Of a stretch of 39,408 nt of DNA, positions 1-8,306 are shown piece after piece. Origin of the DNA: an uncultured Frankiales bacterium (GTDB lineage: Bacteria > Actinomycetota > Actinomycetes > Mycobacteriales > SCTD01); contig CAMLIA010000015.1 of NCBI GenBank assembly GCA_946479905.1, positions 1-39,408 on the forward strand, written 5' to 3'. The notes below the pieces were generated by a model that was not told the origin of the DNA, did no database searches, and saw only the letters and a program-made list of their open reading frames with translations. The stretch's first letter is position 1. Each line of letters opens with the position of its first letter. The translations under genes were made by a program, and so were the position numbers.

Positions 1-1
1 C

Positions 2-388
2 CTCCGCAAAATCGATCAGGAACATTCCACCCACCAGAATTTTTTCTTTTACATGGCGGTCGCACCCAAATACTTCGGCCCCGTCGTAGAGCAACTAGCC
101 GCGAACGGCCTGATGGACCAAAGCAATGGCCATTGGCGGCGCGTGGTGATCGAAAAGCCTTTCGGACACGACCTGGAATCGGCCAAGGCCCTGAATCAGC
201 AACTCCTCAAGCTCGCCGATGAGAAGCAGATCTACCGCATCGATCACTACCTGGGCAAAGAGACCGTGCAAAATATCATGGCCTTTCGCTTTGCGAACGG
301 CATCTTCGAGCCGGTCTGGAATCGCCGCTACATCGATCACGTGCAGATCTCCGTGGCTGAAACCGTCGGCGTGGAGGGTCGGGGCGGC
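2..388 (+). CDS. zwf: glucose-6-phosphate dehydrogenase, internal fragment (not phage)
   Basis: Open from base 2 with no start in the window; the ATG at 53 is internal. The translation carries G6PDH landmarks in order: [25 protein letters not shown], the substrate-binding signature [13 protein letters not shown], and [11 protein letters not shown]. This covers roughly the middle quarter of a ~490-residue enzyme that oxidises glucose-6-phosphate with NADP in the pentose phosphate pathway. After VEGRGG the family expects YYD/YYE, but the frame enters phage antisense sequence and stays open only by chance to 916. GC is visibly lower than in the rest of the window, and the [17 protein letters not shown] stretch does not look actinobacterial. 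It is therefore a two-ended fragment of another organism's gene, joined to phage DNA around 361-388. Confidence 0.9.
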
Positions 389-420
389 CGGCTCAGCGGT
401 GGCGGGTCAGCGTGCGCCGG
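361..420. repeat. left copy of 60-bp terminal overlap
   Basis: These 60 bases match 39349-39408 at 49 positions. All 11 differences are C or T here and G in the right copy. Similarity stops abruptly upstream of 361. The copy spans the end of the zwf homology and the start of undoubted phage sequence, including the stop of the holin-like gene. It is best explained as the closing overlap of a circular phage genome, with this copy being the accurate one. Confidence 0.75.
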
Positions 421-712
421 GGAGTCCTCCGACGAGCCACAGGATGACGACGACGAGCGCGATTACGACGAGCGCTTCGACGAAGGTGAAGTCGCCGCGG
501 TCGGGTCGTGGGTCGCGGAGGACGCGGCCGGTGGTGTTGACCGCGGCCAGTCCGTTCGCGAGACCGGACAGCGCGACCCACAGGGTCACCTCGGCGTCGC
601 CGATGACGCCCTTCGCGACGAGGTAGGCGACGACCGCGGACCCGACGGCGGTCGCGATGTAGACCCCGAGGCGGACCTGCGGCGGCGGGTTGAGGGTCGG
701 CGGGGTGGTCAC
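407..712 (-). CDS. holin-like membrane protein
   Basis: 101 residues starting at a GTG (712) that overlaps the endolysin stop as GTGA. Two hydrophobic segments are visible, about residues 15-35 ([19 protein letters not shown]) and 78-96 ([20 protein letters not shown]), joined by a polar [13 protein letters not shown] loop. Small size, two membrane spans and position directly behind the endolysin suggest a holin that permeabilises the membrane to release the lysin. It is the last gene of the leftward late operon; on the closed circle it converges with the lipoprotein gene. No family was recognised from sequence alone, so the role rests on topology and context. Confidence 0.65.
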   Translation of the reverse strand: MTTPPTLNPPPQVRLGVYIATAVGSAVVAYLVAKGVIGDAEVTLWVALSGLANGLAAVNTTGRVLRDPRPDRGDFTFVEALVVIALVVVILWLVGGLPGAR

Positions 713-1335
713 TTGCGACCCCACAGCTCTCGGATCGCGCGGCGGAGGGTCAGCTCCTCCTTCGCGACGATGGTCGCGTCGAGCACCTGGCCGGCGACCT
801 TCCCGACCTCCTCGGTGATCGCGTCGCGGATCCACTTCTTGTCGTCGGCGTTGAGCGGCATGTCGTCGTCCTTTTCGGGTGGGGTGGTGACGAGGGGCGA
901 GGGGCGCCACTCGTAGTCGGGGCCGTTGTCGTCGAGACCGTTCCGGCCGCCCTGGTACTGGACCCACTGGAAGCGGGCGCCCTGTGAGAGCTCGTCGTCC
1001 CAGCCGCAGACCATGTGAAGGTGCGGGTCCATGCCGCCGTGCTGGCGGTCACGTCGCCACGCTGCTGCGCCGTGCTCGCGGAGGACGCGCACGAGCTTGT
1101 CGAGGGCGCCGCCTGTGTGGTCCCAGGTGCGGAGGTCGAGGCAGCCACCGAGGTCGTGGTAGCCGGCGGAGGCGTCTGCGCCGCCGCCGGGGACGCGGGA
1201 CATGTAGGCGCCCTGGACGATGACGGGTTCGTAGCCGAGGGCGTCGACGACGTCGGTCCACCATGCGCGCATCCGCTCGGACATGAGGATCGCGCGGCCG
1301 GACGAGTCGACGCCGTAGCGGACGACGGTGGTCAC
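709..1335 (-). CDS. endolysin, M15-type peptidase (LD/DD-carboxypeptidase fold)
   Basis: 208 residues from a GTG that overlaps the previous stop (GTGA). The HxxGxxxD-like zinc motif is seen as [11 protein letters not shown] (His60, Asp67), and the second zinc motif as DPHLHMV (His105/His107), the spacing expected of peptidase M15 enzymes that cleave peptidoglycan cross-bridges or stem peptides. Residues ~1-130 form the catalytic part. The C-terminal ~60 residues ([19 protein letters not shown] onward) look helical, with no recognised wall-binding repeat. No signal peptide is seen, consistent with holin-dependent export. It lies between the tail-fibre genes and the holin-like gene. The exact bond cleaved cannot be told. 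Confidence 0.8.
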   Translation of the reverse strand: MTTVVRYGVDSSGRAILMSERMRAWWTDVVDALGYEPVIVQGAYMSRVPGGGADASAGYHDLGGCLDLRTWDHTGGALDKLVRVLREHGAAAWRRDRQHGGMDPHLHMVCGWDDELSQGARFQWVQYQGGRNGLDDNGPDYEWRPSPLVTTPPEKDDDMPLNADDKKWIRDAITEEVGKVAGQVLDATIVAKEELTLRRAIRELWGRK

Positions 1336-1844
1336 GACTGCACCAACGAGAGCGTGATGTCGAGCGCGAAGCTCGAGGACTTCGTGGCCCCGTAAAACGG
1401 GGCGACGCGGTTGAAGAGGGTCCCGCCGGACGCGGTGAGCGCGCCGACCTCCTGGATGTTGATGTTCGCCTCGGCGGTCGTGAACGACGTCGTGGCGGTG
1501 ACCGTGAGGCTTGAGCGGGTCGGGGTCGACGCGAACGCTTTGTAGACCGCGCCGGTGATCGCGGTGTCACCGACCGCCGGTGCGGTGCTCGAGGTGCCGA
1601 CCGCGATCCCGGCGAGCGCGACCGAGCCGCCGAGGCCGAAGAGCCGGTCGAGGACGAGCCCCTTGCCGGCGGTGGTGATGAGGTTCGTCTTCCAGCCGGT
1701 TCCGTGGACGGGGGTCAGGAGGCGCCCGTGCTCGTTGAAGACCTTGTCGCCTTCGTAGAGCGTCCATGTCCAGACGCCCCGGAGCTTCTCGTTGCCCTCG
1801 GCGACGATGAGACCTGAGTCCCCGTCGCGCTCGATGCCTACCAT
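1332..1844 (-). CDS. minor tail / fibre-associated protein, unknown
   Basis: 170 residues, ATG start; its start overlaps the end of the glycine-rich gene by 7 bases and its stop overlaps the endolysin start. Beta-rich, serine/threonine/glycine-rich composition ([51 protein letters not shown]) resembles the small structural proteins found beside tail fibres in many siphoviruses. The TNLITTAGKGLVLDRLFG segment and the final ITLSLVQS strand suggest a compact beta-sandwich. No catalytic motif is visible. Role inferred from position only. Confidence 0.55.
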   Translation of the reverse strand: MVGIERDGDSGLIVAEGNEKLRGVWTWTLYEGDKVFNEHGRLLTPVHGTGWKTNLITTAGKGLVLDRLFGLGGSVALAGIAVGTSSTAPAVGDTAITGAVYKAFASTPTRSSLTVTATTSFTTAEANINIQEVGALTASGGTLFNRVAPFYGATKSSSFALDITLSLVQS

Positions 1845-2647
1845 GCGAGTCTCGCCTCTCCTCGTGCGGAGGCACCGCCCGCTCCGGGGGTGCCAAGAAG
1901 GTTCGCGCCGCCACCGCCGCCACCTGCGCCGGGTGCGGTGCCAGCGCCGCCGGCACCGGACCCGGACGCCGCGATGCCGCCTGCGCCTCCGACGTCGGGG
2001 GAGCTGGTGCCGCCCGCGCCGCCGGTCGCGCCGGATGCTGCGCCGCCGGCTGCGACCTGTGTCCCCACGCGGGCGTTCGCGGATCCGGCGCCGGGTGCGC
2101 GGAACAGGGTCGTGGCGCCGCGGGCTACGGTGGTGTCGCCTCCTGCCGCGCCGGTGCCGTTCGCTGCTGCGCCGGCGACCGGGGCGGCGATCGTGACCGT
2201 GAGGGTCTCGCCGGGGGTGACGGTGAAGGTGTTCGTGGTCAGCTCGGCGCCCGCACCTGCGGCTCCGGCTGCGAGGGTGGTGCCGCCGGAGCCGGCGCGG
2301 CCGGCGCCCCAGCCGCGGACGGTCATGGACGTCACGCCGAGCGGCACGACGTAGGACCCCGATGCGGTGAAGTACGCCCGCCCGCCGAACGTGTCGCCGG
2401 GGGCGGTGTTGGTTTCGGCGAGGCCAGGGCCGGACAGTCGTGCGGTGAGCGTTTCGGTCTGGCCGGCGTTGGTCTCGGTGAGGGTGCCGGTGACGCGGCC
2501 GGTGACGGTGTCGGTCTGCGCGGCGTTGGTCTCGCTCAGCGTCGCCTTGACGGTCGCGACAAAGGAGTCGGACATGACCGCGGCGCCGGCGGGGATGTCG
2601 CCGCTGCCTGCCGGTCCGGGGATGGTGCCTCGGTAGGTCCAGCCCAC
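1838..2647 (-). CDS. glycine-rich tail fibre protein
   Basis: 269 residues. Residues ~25-85 hold three degenerate repeats built on LxETNAxQTxTxTGR (LSETNAAQTDTVTG, LTETNAGQTETLTA, LAETNTAPGDTFGG). There follows a short beta segment (YFTASGSYVVPLGVTSMTVRGWGAG) that resembles the start of phage glycine-rich receptor-binding domains, then ~150 residues dominated by Gly/Ala/Ser (AGGGGGGANLLGTPGAGG). Such domains form polyglycine sheets at fibre tips in other phages; here the receptor role is inference. Lies between the collagen-like fibre and a small unknown structural gene. Confidence 0.65.
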   Translation of the reverse strand: MGWTYRGTIPGPAGSGDIPAGAAVMSDSFVATVKATLSETNAAQTDTVTGRVTGTLTETNAGQTETLTARLSGPGLAETNTAPGDTFGGRAYFTASGSYVVPLGVTSMTVRGWGAGRAGSGGTTLAAGAAGAGAELTTNTFTVTPGETLTVTIAAPVAGAAANGTGAAGGDTTVARGATTLFRAPGAGSANARVGTQVAAGGAASGATGGAGGTSSPDVGGAGGIAASGSGAGGAGTAPGAGGGGGGANLLGTPGAGGASARGEARLAW

Positions 2648-2656
2648 GACGGTCTC

Positions 2657-3766
2657 CTAGGTCAGCTCGTAGACGTTGCCGGTGGTGTGGTCGAGGTAGA
2701 CGTCGCCAGTGATGGAGCCGGCGATGGTGCCGGGGGCTCCTGCGCCGGTGTAGATCCGCTGGCCGCGGCTGCCCTGCGCCCCGGTCGCACCCGTGGCGCC
2801 GGTGGCACCGGCGGCACCGGGCGCGCCGGCGGGCCCAGCGGGACCGATCGACCCCTGCGGGCCCTGCGGCCCGACCTCGCCCTGGATGCCCTGCGGTCCC
2901 GTCGGACCGGCGGGACCCTGCGGACCCTGCGCCCCGGTCGCGCCAGCCGGACCCGCGACGCCCTGCGGGCCAGCCGGCCCGGTGTCGCCCTTCGGTCCCT
3001 GCTCACCCATCGGCCCCTGCACGCCCTGGACACCTGCCGGGCCGGGGTCGCCCTGCGGCCCCATCGGTCCCTGCGCGCCCGCCTCGCCGGCCGGTCCCTG
3101 GACGCCGGCGGGTCCCTGCGGGCCCTGCGCGGCGAGGGTGTGCCAGTACGCCGACGACGTCGACGGGACCTCACCGGCCGGCGGGTCGTCCTCGGCGAAC
3201 CACGACGCGCCGTCGTAGGACACGGCGTCGCCGCTCGCGTAGTCGGTGCCGGCGGCCCAGGTGCCGCGCCAGGTCAGGCCGGCGGGTCCCGCGGCACCGG
3301 GCTCACCTCGAGCGCCCTGCGGTCCGGCGGGTCCGATGGGGCCCTCGGGCCCGACGAGGCCGCGCGGGCCGGCGGGACCGGTCTGTCCGTCGACGCCCTG
3401 CACGCCTTGAGGTCCGGCGGGTCCGGCTGGCCCCTGCGGGCCGGCGGGTCCTCGGTCGCCCTGCGGTCCCTGCGCGCCGGCGGCGCCGGTGGTGCCGTCC
3501 GCGCCTGCGGGTCCGGTCTCGCCGCGCGCGCCGGCGACGCCCTGCGGCCCGATGGGGCCCTGCGGTCCGGTGGGGCCTGCGGGACCGCGGTCGCCCTTGT
3601 CGCCCTTCGGGCCCTTCTCGCCGCGCATCGTGACCGGGGTCGACGTGGCGGCGCTGTCGGTGGGACGGGCGGCTACGGACGCCGGGGAGGGGTTGGAGAC
3701 GGTGACCCGTGCCCGGGGCGCGCGGGTCGTGACGGTCGAGCCGTCGCGTAGATCAACCGCGGCCAT
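2657..3766 (-). CDS. collagen-like tail fibre protein with inserted sugar-binding-like domain
   Basis: 369 residues. After ~45 N-terminal residues, Gly-X-Y triplets ([26 protein letters not shown]) run to ~residue 165. They are interrupted by a ~45-residue globular insert ([20 protein letters not shown], then a [13 protein letters not shown] stretch and AYWHTLA) and resume to ~residue 335. The insert has the YxxGDxVxYxGxxW pattern of carbohydrate-binding modules and pyocin-knob-like segments. A C-terminal ~35-residue cap ([20 protein letters not shown]) may trimerise the helix. Collagen-like stalks are common in phage side fibres. Its start overlaps the preceding gene by 14 bases. Confidence 0.8.
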   Translation of the reverse strand: MAAVDLRDGSTVTTRAPRARVTVSNPSPASVAARPTDSAATSTPVTMRGEKGPKGDKGDRGPAGPTGPQGPIGPQGVAGARGETGPAGADGTTGAAGAQGPQGDRGPAGPQGPAGPAGPQGVQGVDGQTGPAGPRGLVGPEGPIGPAGPQGARGEPGAAGPAGLTWRGTWAAGTDYASGDAVSYDGASWFAEDDPPAGEVPSTSSAYWHTLAAQGPQGPAGVQGPAGEAGAQGPMGPQGDPGPAGVQGVQGPMGEQGPKGDTGPAGPQGVAGPAGATGAQGPQGPAGPTGPQGIQGEVGPQGPQGSIGPAGPAGAPGAAGATGATGATGAQGSRGQRIYTGAGAPGTIAGSITGDVYLDHTTGNVYELT

Positions 3767-4061
3767 AGAACGCGACCTGCCCGGACGCCCAGCAGAACTC
3801 GTTGACGCGGAGCTCGACGGGCTCGTTGTTGGCGCGCATGTTCACGTCGGCGGCGTCGGCGGAGAACAGCGCGGACGGGCCGGTGAGGACCGCGGTCCAT
3901 GTGGCGGGCGCGACGGTCCCGCCGTTGCCGAGGAAGCGGAGCTCGACGACGGTGCCGGCCGGCCAGTCGCCGTCGTCGTTGGCGAGGGTGGACGCGAAGG
4001 GCGCGTCGGCGTGGAGGTTGACGGTCAGGTCGTCGGGGACGATGCCGAGGGTGTAGGTCAC
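3753..4061 (-). CDS. small beta-sandwich tail protein (LtfC-like)
   Basis: 102 residues, GTG start overlapping the upstream stop (GTGA). The pattern [65 protein letters not shown] is a run of beta strands resembling the LtfC/p132/Gp6-type beta-sandwich of actinophage and corynebacterial phage tail proteins. That match is from memory of the strand pattern, not a search. Sits directly before the collagen-like fibre, consistent with a fibre-attachment or structural role. Confidence 0.5.
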   Translation of the reverse strand: MTYTLGIVPDDLTVNLHADAPFASTLANDDGDWPAGTVVELRFLGNGGTVAPATWTAVLTGPSALFSADAADVNMRANNEPVELRVNEFCWASGQVAFYGRG

Positions 4062-4576
4062 GCTGCGCCGCCTCTCGCTTGGTGCTGGTGGTGGTGCTCG
4101 ACGACCTGGCGGACGACCTTCGCGAGGTCACGCTGGTCGGGGAGCCGGGCGATGGAGGTGAGGAGCTTCTGCCGCATGTCCATGCACGCCGGGGTGGGGC
4201 ACGGCTCGAGCCGCTGTATCTCGTGCATGAGGCGCCGCAGCTCGGCGACGACGACGAGGATCGACTCGGGGTCGCCGCGGGTGATCGCGGAGCCGTCGCG
4301 GAGCGCGTCGAGGTGGACCTTGAAGCGGTAGGCGGCGGCGACGGTGACGGCGGGGAACGCGAACTTGAGGAGGAGGAAGCGGGTCTCGTCGGGGAGCCCG
4401 AAGCGGGTGCCGAGGGCGATGCCGAGGAGGCCGAGGAGCCCGACGACGAGGACGAGGATGGACCGCTCGTCGGGGTCGCGCCACAGGCGCATGTAGATCT
4501 TGATCGCGACGAGCGCGGCGACGGCGGCGAAGCCGACCGCGTTCGCGACGAGGAGGACGACGTCGTCGACGGTCAC
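4058..4576 (-). CDS. membrane protein, three predicted spans
   Basis: 172 residues if read from the GTG at 4576, which overlaps the upstream stop (GTGA). Three hydrophobic segments: [21 protein letters not shown] (~5-25), [18 protein letters not shown] (~38-56) and [16 protein letters not shown] (~65-82). The soluble C-terminal half has Cys pair CPTPAC (~127-132), a helical region ([33 protein letters not shown]) and a histidine-rich end. Function unknown; possibly part of a membrane module with the next two genes, separated from the endolysin by the fibre genes. Confidence 0.55.
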   Translation of the reverse strand: MTVDDVVLLVANAVGFAAVAALVAIKIYMRLWRDPDERSILVLVVGLLGLLGIALGTRFGLPDETRFLLLKFAFPAVTVAAAYRFKVHLDALRDGSAITRGDPESILVVVAELRRLMHEIQRLEPCPTPACMDMRQKLLTSIARLPDQRDLAKVVRQVVEHHHQHQARGGAA

Positions 4577-4911
4577 GGGGTCAGGTCCTCTCGACGGTGG
4601 GCGGCCTGCGCGGCGAGGAGCTCGCCGACCTTGCGGAAGTTGGCGAGCCCGACGGCGGCCCACGCGGCGGCGATGAGGACCTTGAGCCAGGTGAGCTCGA
4701 CGAACGGCCAGCCGAGGATCATGGAGAGCCGGTAGACGAGCGCGACGCCGGCGAGGGCGAGCATGGAGACGGCGGACCCCATGACGGCGTGCCCGAGGCG
4801 GTTCCGCTCCCAGTGGACGCGGGAGTAGAGCACCACGAACAGCAGGAGCCCGACGACGGCGAGGGTGTTGCCGGCGACGCCGAGCCAGTCGACGGCGGTG
4901 GTGACGGTCAT
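4573..4911 (-). CDS. membrane protein, three predicted spans
   Basis: 112 residues with ATG start overlapping the upstream stop (ATGA). Hydrophobic segments at ~12-29 (AGNTLAVVGLLLFVVLY), ~43-62 (VMGSAVSMLALAGVALVYRL) and ~73-90 (LKVLIAAAWAAVGLANF). The C-terminus is basic and polar. It could be a holin or antiholin by size and topology, but the clear holin position behind the endolysin is taken by another gene. No family recognised. Confidence 0.5.
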   Translation of the reverse strand: MTVTTAVDWLGVAGNTLAVVGLLLFVVLYSRVHWERNRLGHAVMGSAVSMLALAGVALVYRLSMILGWPFVELTWLKVLIAAAWAAVGLANFRKVGELLAAQAAHRREDLTP

Positions 4912-5093
4912 CGTGGGGCCTCCCCGTAGGCCGCCCTGAGTCGGTCGGCGAAGTGGTTGTTCTGTCGGTGCTCGATCAGCGCGGGGAGCACGGCGCTAAT
5001 CCGTCGGGCCAGGTCTTCGGTCTGGCGTGCTGCGGCTTCACGCTCGGCGCGGCTGGTGACGTCGTCGGGGCGTCGGGGGCGTAGGAACTTCAC
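4908..5093 (-). CDS. small hypothetical protein
   Basis: 61 residues, GTG start within a GTGA overlap with the preceding gene, and an ATGA overlap with the next. Highly charged and helical (REAAARQTEDLARRISAVLPALIEH); no cysteines and no membrane span. Tight coupling on both sides to membrane-protein genes supports it being translated. Function unknown. Confidence 0.6.
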   Translation of the reverse strand: MKFLRPRRPDDVTSRAEREAAARQTEDLARRISAVLPALIEHRQNNHFADRLRAAYGEAPR

Positions 5094-5353
5094 GGCGCGG
5101 GGTCCTCCCGAGAGGGGCGGGGGAGGGCTTCGAGCACGGCGGTCGTGGTTTCCGCGGCCTTGACGGTCTTGGTGTTCACGTCCATGAGCTCGAGCGCGAT
5201 GCGTTTCCAGTCGTCGCGGTCGGCGCGGACCTCGTCGTGCTGTTTCCGGGTGACGATGTCGCCGCGGATGATGAGCAGGATGACGAGGGTGACGATGCTG
5301 CCGAGGCCGATGGACTGGAACGGGATCGCGCCTAGGGCGTCCTCGAGTGTCAC
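5090..5353 (-). CDS. small membrane-anchored coiled-coil protein
   Basis: 87 residues from a GTG preceded by GGGAGG at good spacing. One hydrophobic span (~16-31, IGLGSIVTLVILLIIRG), then a charged helical region (TRKQHDEVRADRDDWKRIAL) and a possible coiled coil to the end. The N-out span plus cytoplasmic coil is the architecture of many small phage holins or spanin-like proteins, but nothing in the sequence proves this. Confidence 0.5.
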   Translation of the reverse strand: MTLEDALGAIPFQSIGLGSIVTLVILLIIRGDIVTRKQHDEVRADRDDWKRIALELMDVNTKTVKAAETTTAVLEALPRPSREDPAP

Positions 5354-5446
5354 GTGGTGCCTCCCGAGGGGCCTTGTGTCCGGGCGCCTTCCCCCATGAG
5401 GGCGCGCGGGCGTGGGGGGGCAGGGTGGGTGGGTCCTGCTCGTGTG

Positions 5447-5713
5447 TTATGCGGTGGGCTCGGTGGGCGGCTCGTCGGCGGGTGTCTCGGGTGCCGGGTC
5501 GGCGGGTGCGGGGTCGCTGGCCGGAGCAGGATCAGCGGCGGGCACGTCCGGGGCGAGGTCGGCAGGGTCGCCGCCGTCCGCGGCGTACTGAGCGGACAGG
5601 CGGGCGATCTCGGCGGGGATGAGCGCGAGCCGCTGCCGGCGCTCGGTCTCGTCGGCGACCGCGCGGCGCTGCTCGTCGAGCTCGGCGTCGGACAGGCTGG
5701 TCAGGTCGGGCAT
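5447..5713 (-). CDS. hypothetical protein with Pro/Ala/Asp-rich tail
   Basis: 88 residues from ATG, preceded by GAGAGGA at good spacing. The N-terminal ~45 residues form a charged helix (SLSDAELDEQRRAVADETERR). The rest is a low-complexity PADPAPASDPAPADP tail that is probably unstructured. Lies just downstream of the large tail fibre; likely a structural accessory or assembly factor, but this is inference. Confidence 0.55.
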   Translation of the reverse strand: MPDLTSLSDAELDEQRRAVADETERRQRLALIPAEIARLSAQYAADGGDPADLAPDVPAADPAPASDPAPADPAPETPADEPPTEPTA

Positions 5714-5729
5714 GGGGTGGTCCTCTCGA

Positions 5730-8288
5730 TCAGGCGGCGGTGCCGGGGAGCGTGGTCGGGTAGGCGTTCGCGGTCGTGTAGGTGACCTGCGCGTAGTGCC
5801 TGGTGGCGTTGGTCGCGCCGGTGAGGGTGACGACCCCGGCGTCGGTGATCGCGAGCGCGGCCCCAGTGACGAGCGCGCCGGTCTGCGTGACCACGGGCGC
5901 GGCGACGATCGAGCCGGTGCGGGTGGGTCGGAAGCCGACGGGGAGCGTCGTGAGGGACACAGTGCCGGTCGCGGTGCCGGCGGTGCCCTGGATGAGCGTC
6001 ACGGTGACCTGCGACCCGACGCGGCGGGCGACGAGGGTCGCGTCGCCGAGGTTGGCGATCGACGAGGCGACGAGCCGGTCGCCGGTGTCGGAGCCGGACG
6101 CGACCCACCCGGTGTTGCCGGTGCCGGACCACTTGACCCACTCGACTGCGCCGACGGTGCCGGCGGTGTCGACGTAGCGGGTGCCAAAGGGTGCCGCGAC
6201 CACGCCCTCCGGGGAGCCGACGCCGATCCCGCGTCCGGCGTCGAGCCAGGACAGCAGGCCGTAGTCCGTAGCGGACTCAACCATGCGCACGGACTCCGAA
6301 GCGCGCGGCGTTCCGGTCCAGTAGCAGCCGGCAGAGTCGCCGTCGAAGAAGCTCACGCCGGCGCCGAGGGACGCGCCCTCATAAATCATCACGCCGTCGA
6401 CTAGGAAAGTGTCGCCCGCAGTGACGCTCGGGCTCACGCTGGCACCTGAAACGGTGTTCTGGAGCGCGATGAAGTAGGTCCCGCTTGTGGTGCAGGTGAA
6501 CTTGCAGGTGATCCGGGTCCACGAGGTCGAGGCGGTCAAGCTGCCGCTGGTGTTGTCGGCGGACATCGCGCCCGTGCTGGCGAACGCGAAGATCGAGACC
6601 CCGCCGGAACCAGCCGTGCGCTTTACCCATGCGCTGACGAAGTACGTCACGCCCGTGGTCATCGCCAGGGCGGTGGCGTTCCGGAAACCTTGGTTTGCGG
6701 GGGTCGTGTTGGCGTGCGTGACCTGCGCCGACTGCGTGCCGAACATTCGATCAGTGGCAACGACTGCGCCGGTGGCGTTCGGCTCCGCGGTCCACCACGA
6801 GAGGTTTCCGGACTCGAAGGACGGGTTCTGGACGAGGTTGCGGGCCAGCTCGGGGAGGTCGAGCTTCGCGATTCCGTCGTCGCCGCGGACCATGCGGACG
6901 GACTCGGAGGCGTGCGGTGTCCCGGTCCAGTAGCAGCCTTTCTGGTCGCCGTCGACGTAGGCGGTTGCGCGGGTGCCCACTTCCACTTGCAGCGCGTCGA
7001 CGTAGATGTTCGCGGCGGCTTGGTTGCTCCGGTAGAAGACGACAGCGCAAGTGAACGCCGCCGTAGGAGCGACGAACGTGCCGGTGACGCGCTGCCAGGT
7101 GCCGGAACCAGTGACGCTCGTAGCGATCGGCGAGGAAAGGTAGGTGCCGGCGCTGTTGGATACGTCAACCTGGAACGTGAACGTGTTTCCGGCTGCCACT
7201 TGGACATAGGCCGATACGGTGTAGGTAACCCCGGGGGAGATTCGGACTCCGCTAAAGAGAGCGCCCGACCCGGCCGTGTTGGTGGTAGCGATTAGCAGAG
7301 ACGCCACGCCGGAGTAGGTGACCGAAGTGCTTCGGCTAATGGTCGCACCGAAGCCGTAGACGCCCCATCCTGCGGTGCTCACCTCGACCGATGGGTTCGT
7401 GACGAGGTTCCGCGTCAGGGTCGGGAGCGACTGCCGGCCCACGCCGTCGGTCGCGGACAGGGCGGCGCGGACGCTGGACGAGGCGTGCGCGGTGCCGGTC
7501 CAGTAGCAGCCCGCGGTGTCGCCGTCGAAGTAGTCGGGCACCTCGGTGCCGGCGACGATCATGGCGGCGTCGACGTAGAAGGTGACGGCCTGCGCCGAGG
7601 TGGTGCTGACACGAAGGACGAGGACGCCACCGCCGGCGGTTTGCGCCTGGCCCGTGGTGGAGACGCGCTGCCACGAGCCGGTGGCGGTGAAGTTGACCTG
7701 GACCGACGTGATGACGACCGACGAGTCGATGTTGAGCGCGAGGGCGGTGCCCGCGGGTGCCTTGACCCACGCCGCCGCCGAGTAGGTGTTCGCCGCTACC
7801 GTGCCGGTCCCGAAGTTGACGCCCTGGATCGCGACCGTCCCGTCACAGACGGCGCGGATCGAGGCGGTCCCGACGTACTGCTCGGTTGTGACACGGGAGA
7901 TCGTGGTGCCCGACCCGGCGGCCGAGATGCCCGTCGTGTTCGTCTCGACCGACGGGTTCGTCAGGAGGTTCGTGTAGAGCGCGGGCCGGTCGGCCCACTT
8001 CACGCCCGCGGTCTGGTTCGAGTCGGGGACGAGCATCTGCCCGTTGGTGCCGGCCGCGAGCCGGAGCGGGGTGTTGTCCGCCGACGCCGTGAGCAGGTCG
8101 CCCTTCGCGTCGAAGATGTTCGGCGAGATCCCACCACCGCCCGCGGTGTACTCCGCGCGCGTCACATAGCGGTTGTCCTGCGCGGTGCGCCAGACGTTGG
8201 CCTCGACCGCCAGCTCGGCGAGCGACTGCGGGTTGATGAACTTCTTCCGCAGCAGCCGGGAGGAGTCGAGGGTGGGGATGAAGGCCAC
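5730..8288 (-). CDS. large tail fibre / minor tail protein with three repeated modules
   Basis: 852 residues from a GTG preceded by AAGGAG. An N-terminal ~100 residues is followed by three homologous ~170-residue modules at about 107-274, 293-465 and 483-668. Each opens with NLxxNPSxE and closes with (Y/F)xDGDxxGCYWTGTxxASxSVR. Between these lie beta strands of jelly-roll type (YSAAAWVKAPAG; YTVSAYVQVAAG; YFVSAWVKRTAG), matching carbohydrate-binding modules of galactose-binding fold. The C-terminal ~170 residues are another beta domain. Likely role: host-surface glycan recognition. Modules 2 and 3 (about 6.25-7.4 kb) use noticeably more AT-ending codons than module 1, suggesting separate acquisition. 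Confidence 0.75.
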   Translation of the reverse strand: MAFIPTLDSSRLLRKKFINPQSLAELAVEANVWRTAQDNRYVTRAEYTAGGGGISPNIFDAKGDLLTASADNTPLRLAAGTNGQMLVPDSNQTAGVKWADRPALYTNLLTNPSVETNTTGISAAGSGTTISRVTTEQYVGTASIRAVCDGTVAIQGVNFGTGTVAANTYSAAAWVKAPAGTALALNIDSSVVITSVQVNFTATGSWQRVSTTGQAQTAGGGVLVLRVSTTSAQAVTFYVDAAMIVAGTEVPDYFDGDTAGCYWTGTAHASSSVRAALSATDGVGRQSLPTLTRNLVTNPSVEVSTAGWGVYGFGATISRSTSVTYSGVASLLIATTNTAGSGALFSGVRISPGVTYTVSAYVQVAAGNTFTFQVDVSNSAGTYLSSPIATSVTGSGTWQRVTGTFVAPTAAFTCAVVFYRSNQAAANIYVDALQVEVGTRATAYVDGDQKGCYWTGTPHASESVRMVRGDDGIAKLDLPELARNLVQNPSFESGNLSWWTAEPNATGAVVATDRMFGTQSAQVTHANTTPANQGFRNATALAMTTGVTYFVSAWVKRTAGSGGVSIFAFASTGAMSADNTSGSLTASTSWTRITCKFTCTTSGTYFIALQNTVSGASVSPSVTAGDTFLVDGVMIYEGASLGAGVSFFDGDSAGCYWTGTPRASESVRMVESATDYGLLSWLDAGRGIGVGSPEGVVAAPFGTRYVDTAGTVGAVEWVKWSGTGNTGWVASGSDTGDRLVASSIANLGDATLVARRVGSQVTVTLIQGTAGTATGTVSLTTLPVGFRPTRTGSIVAAPVVTQTGALVTGAALAITDAGVVTLTGATNATRHYAQVTYTTANAYPTTLPGTAA

Positions 8289-8306
8289 GAGGAGGCTCCT
8301 TGCCGC

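Noticed and set aside
53..916. A 287-residue protein beginning inside zwf and running to 916
   Set aside because: Only residues to ~388 match G6PDH; the rest is antisense of the holin and endolysin genes, open by chance in GC-rich DNA.
2687..3751. Rightward frame across the collagen-like gene
   Set aside because: Its repeats are the antisense of Gly-X-Y codons.
1838..3766. Diversity-generating retroelement acting on the fibre genes
   Set aside because: No reverse transcriptase, template repeat or adenine-substitution pattern seen.
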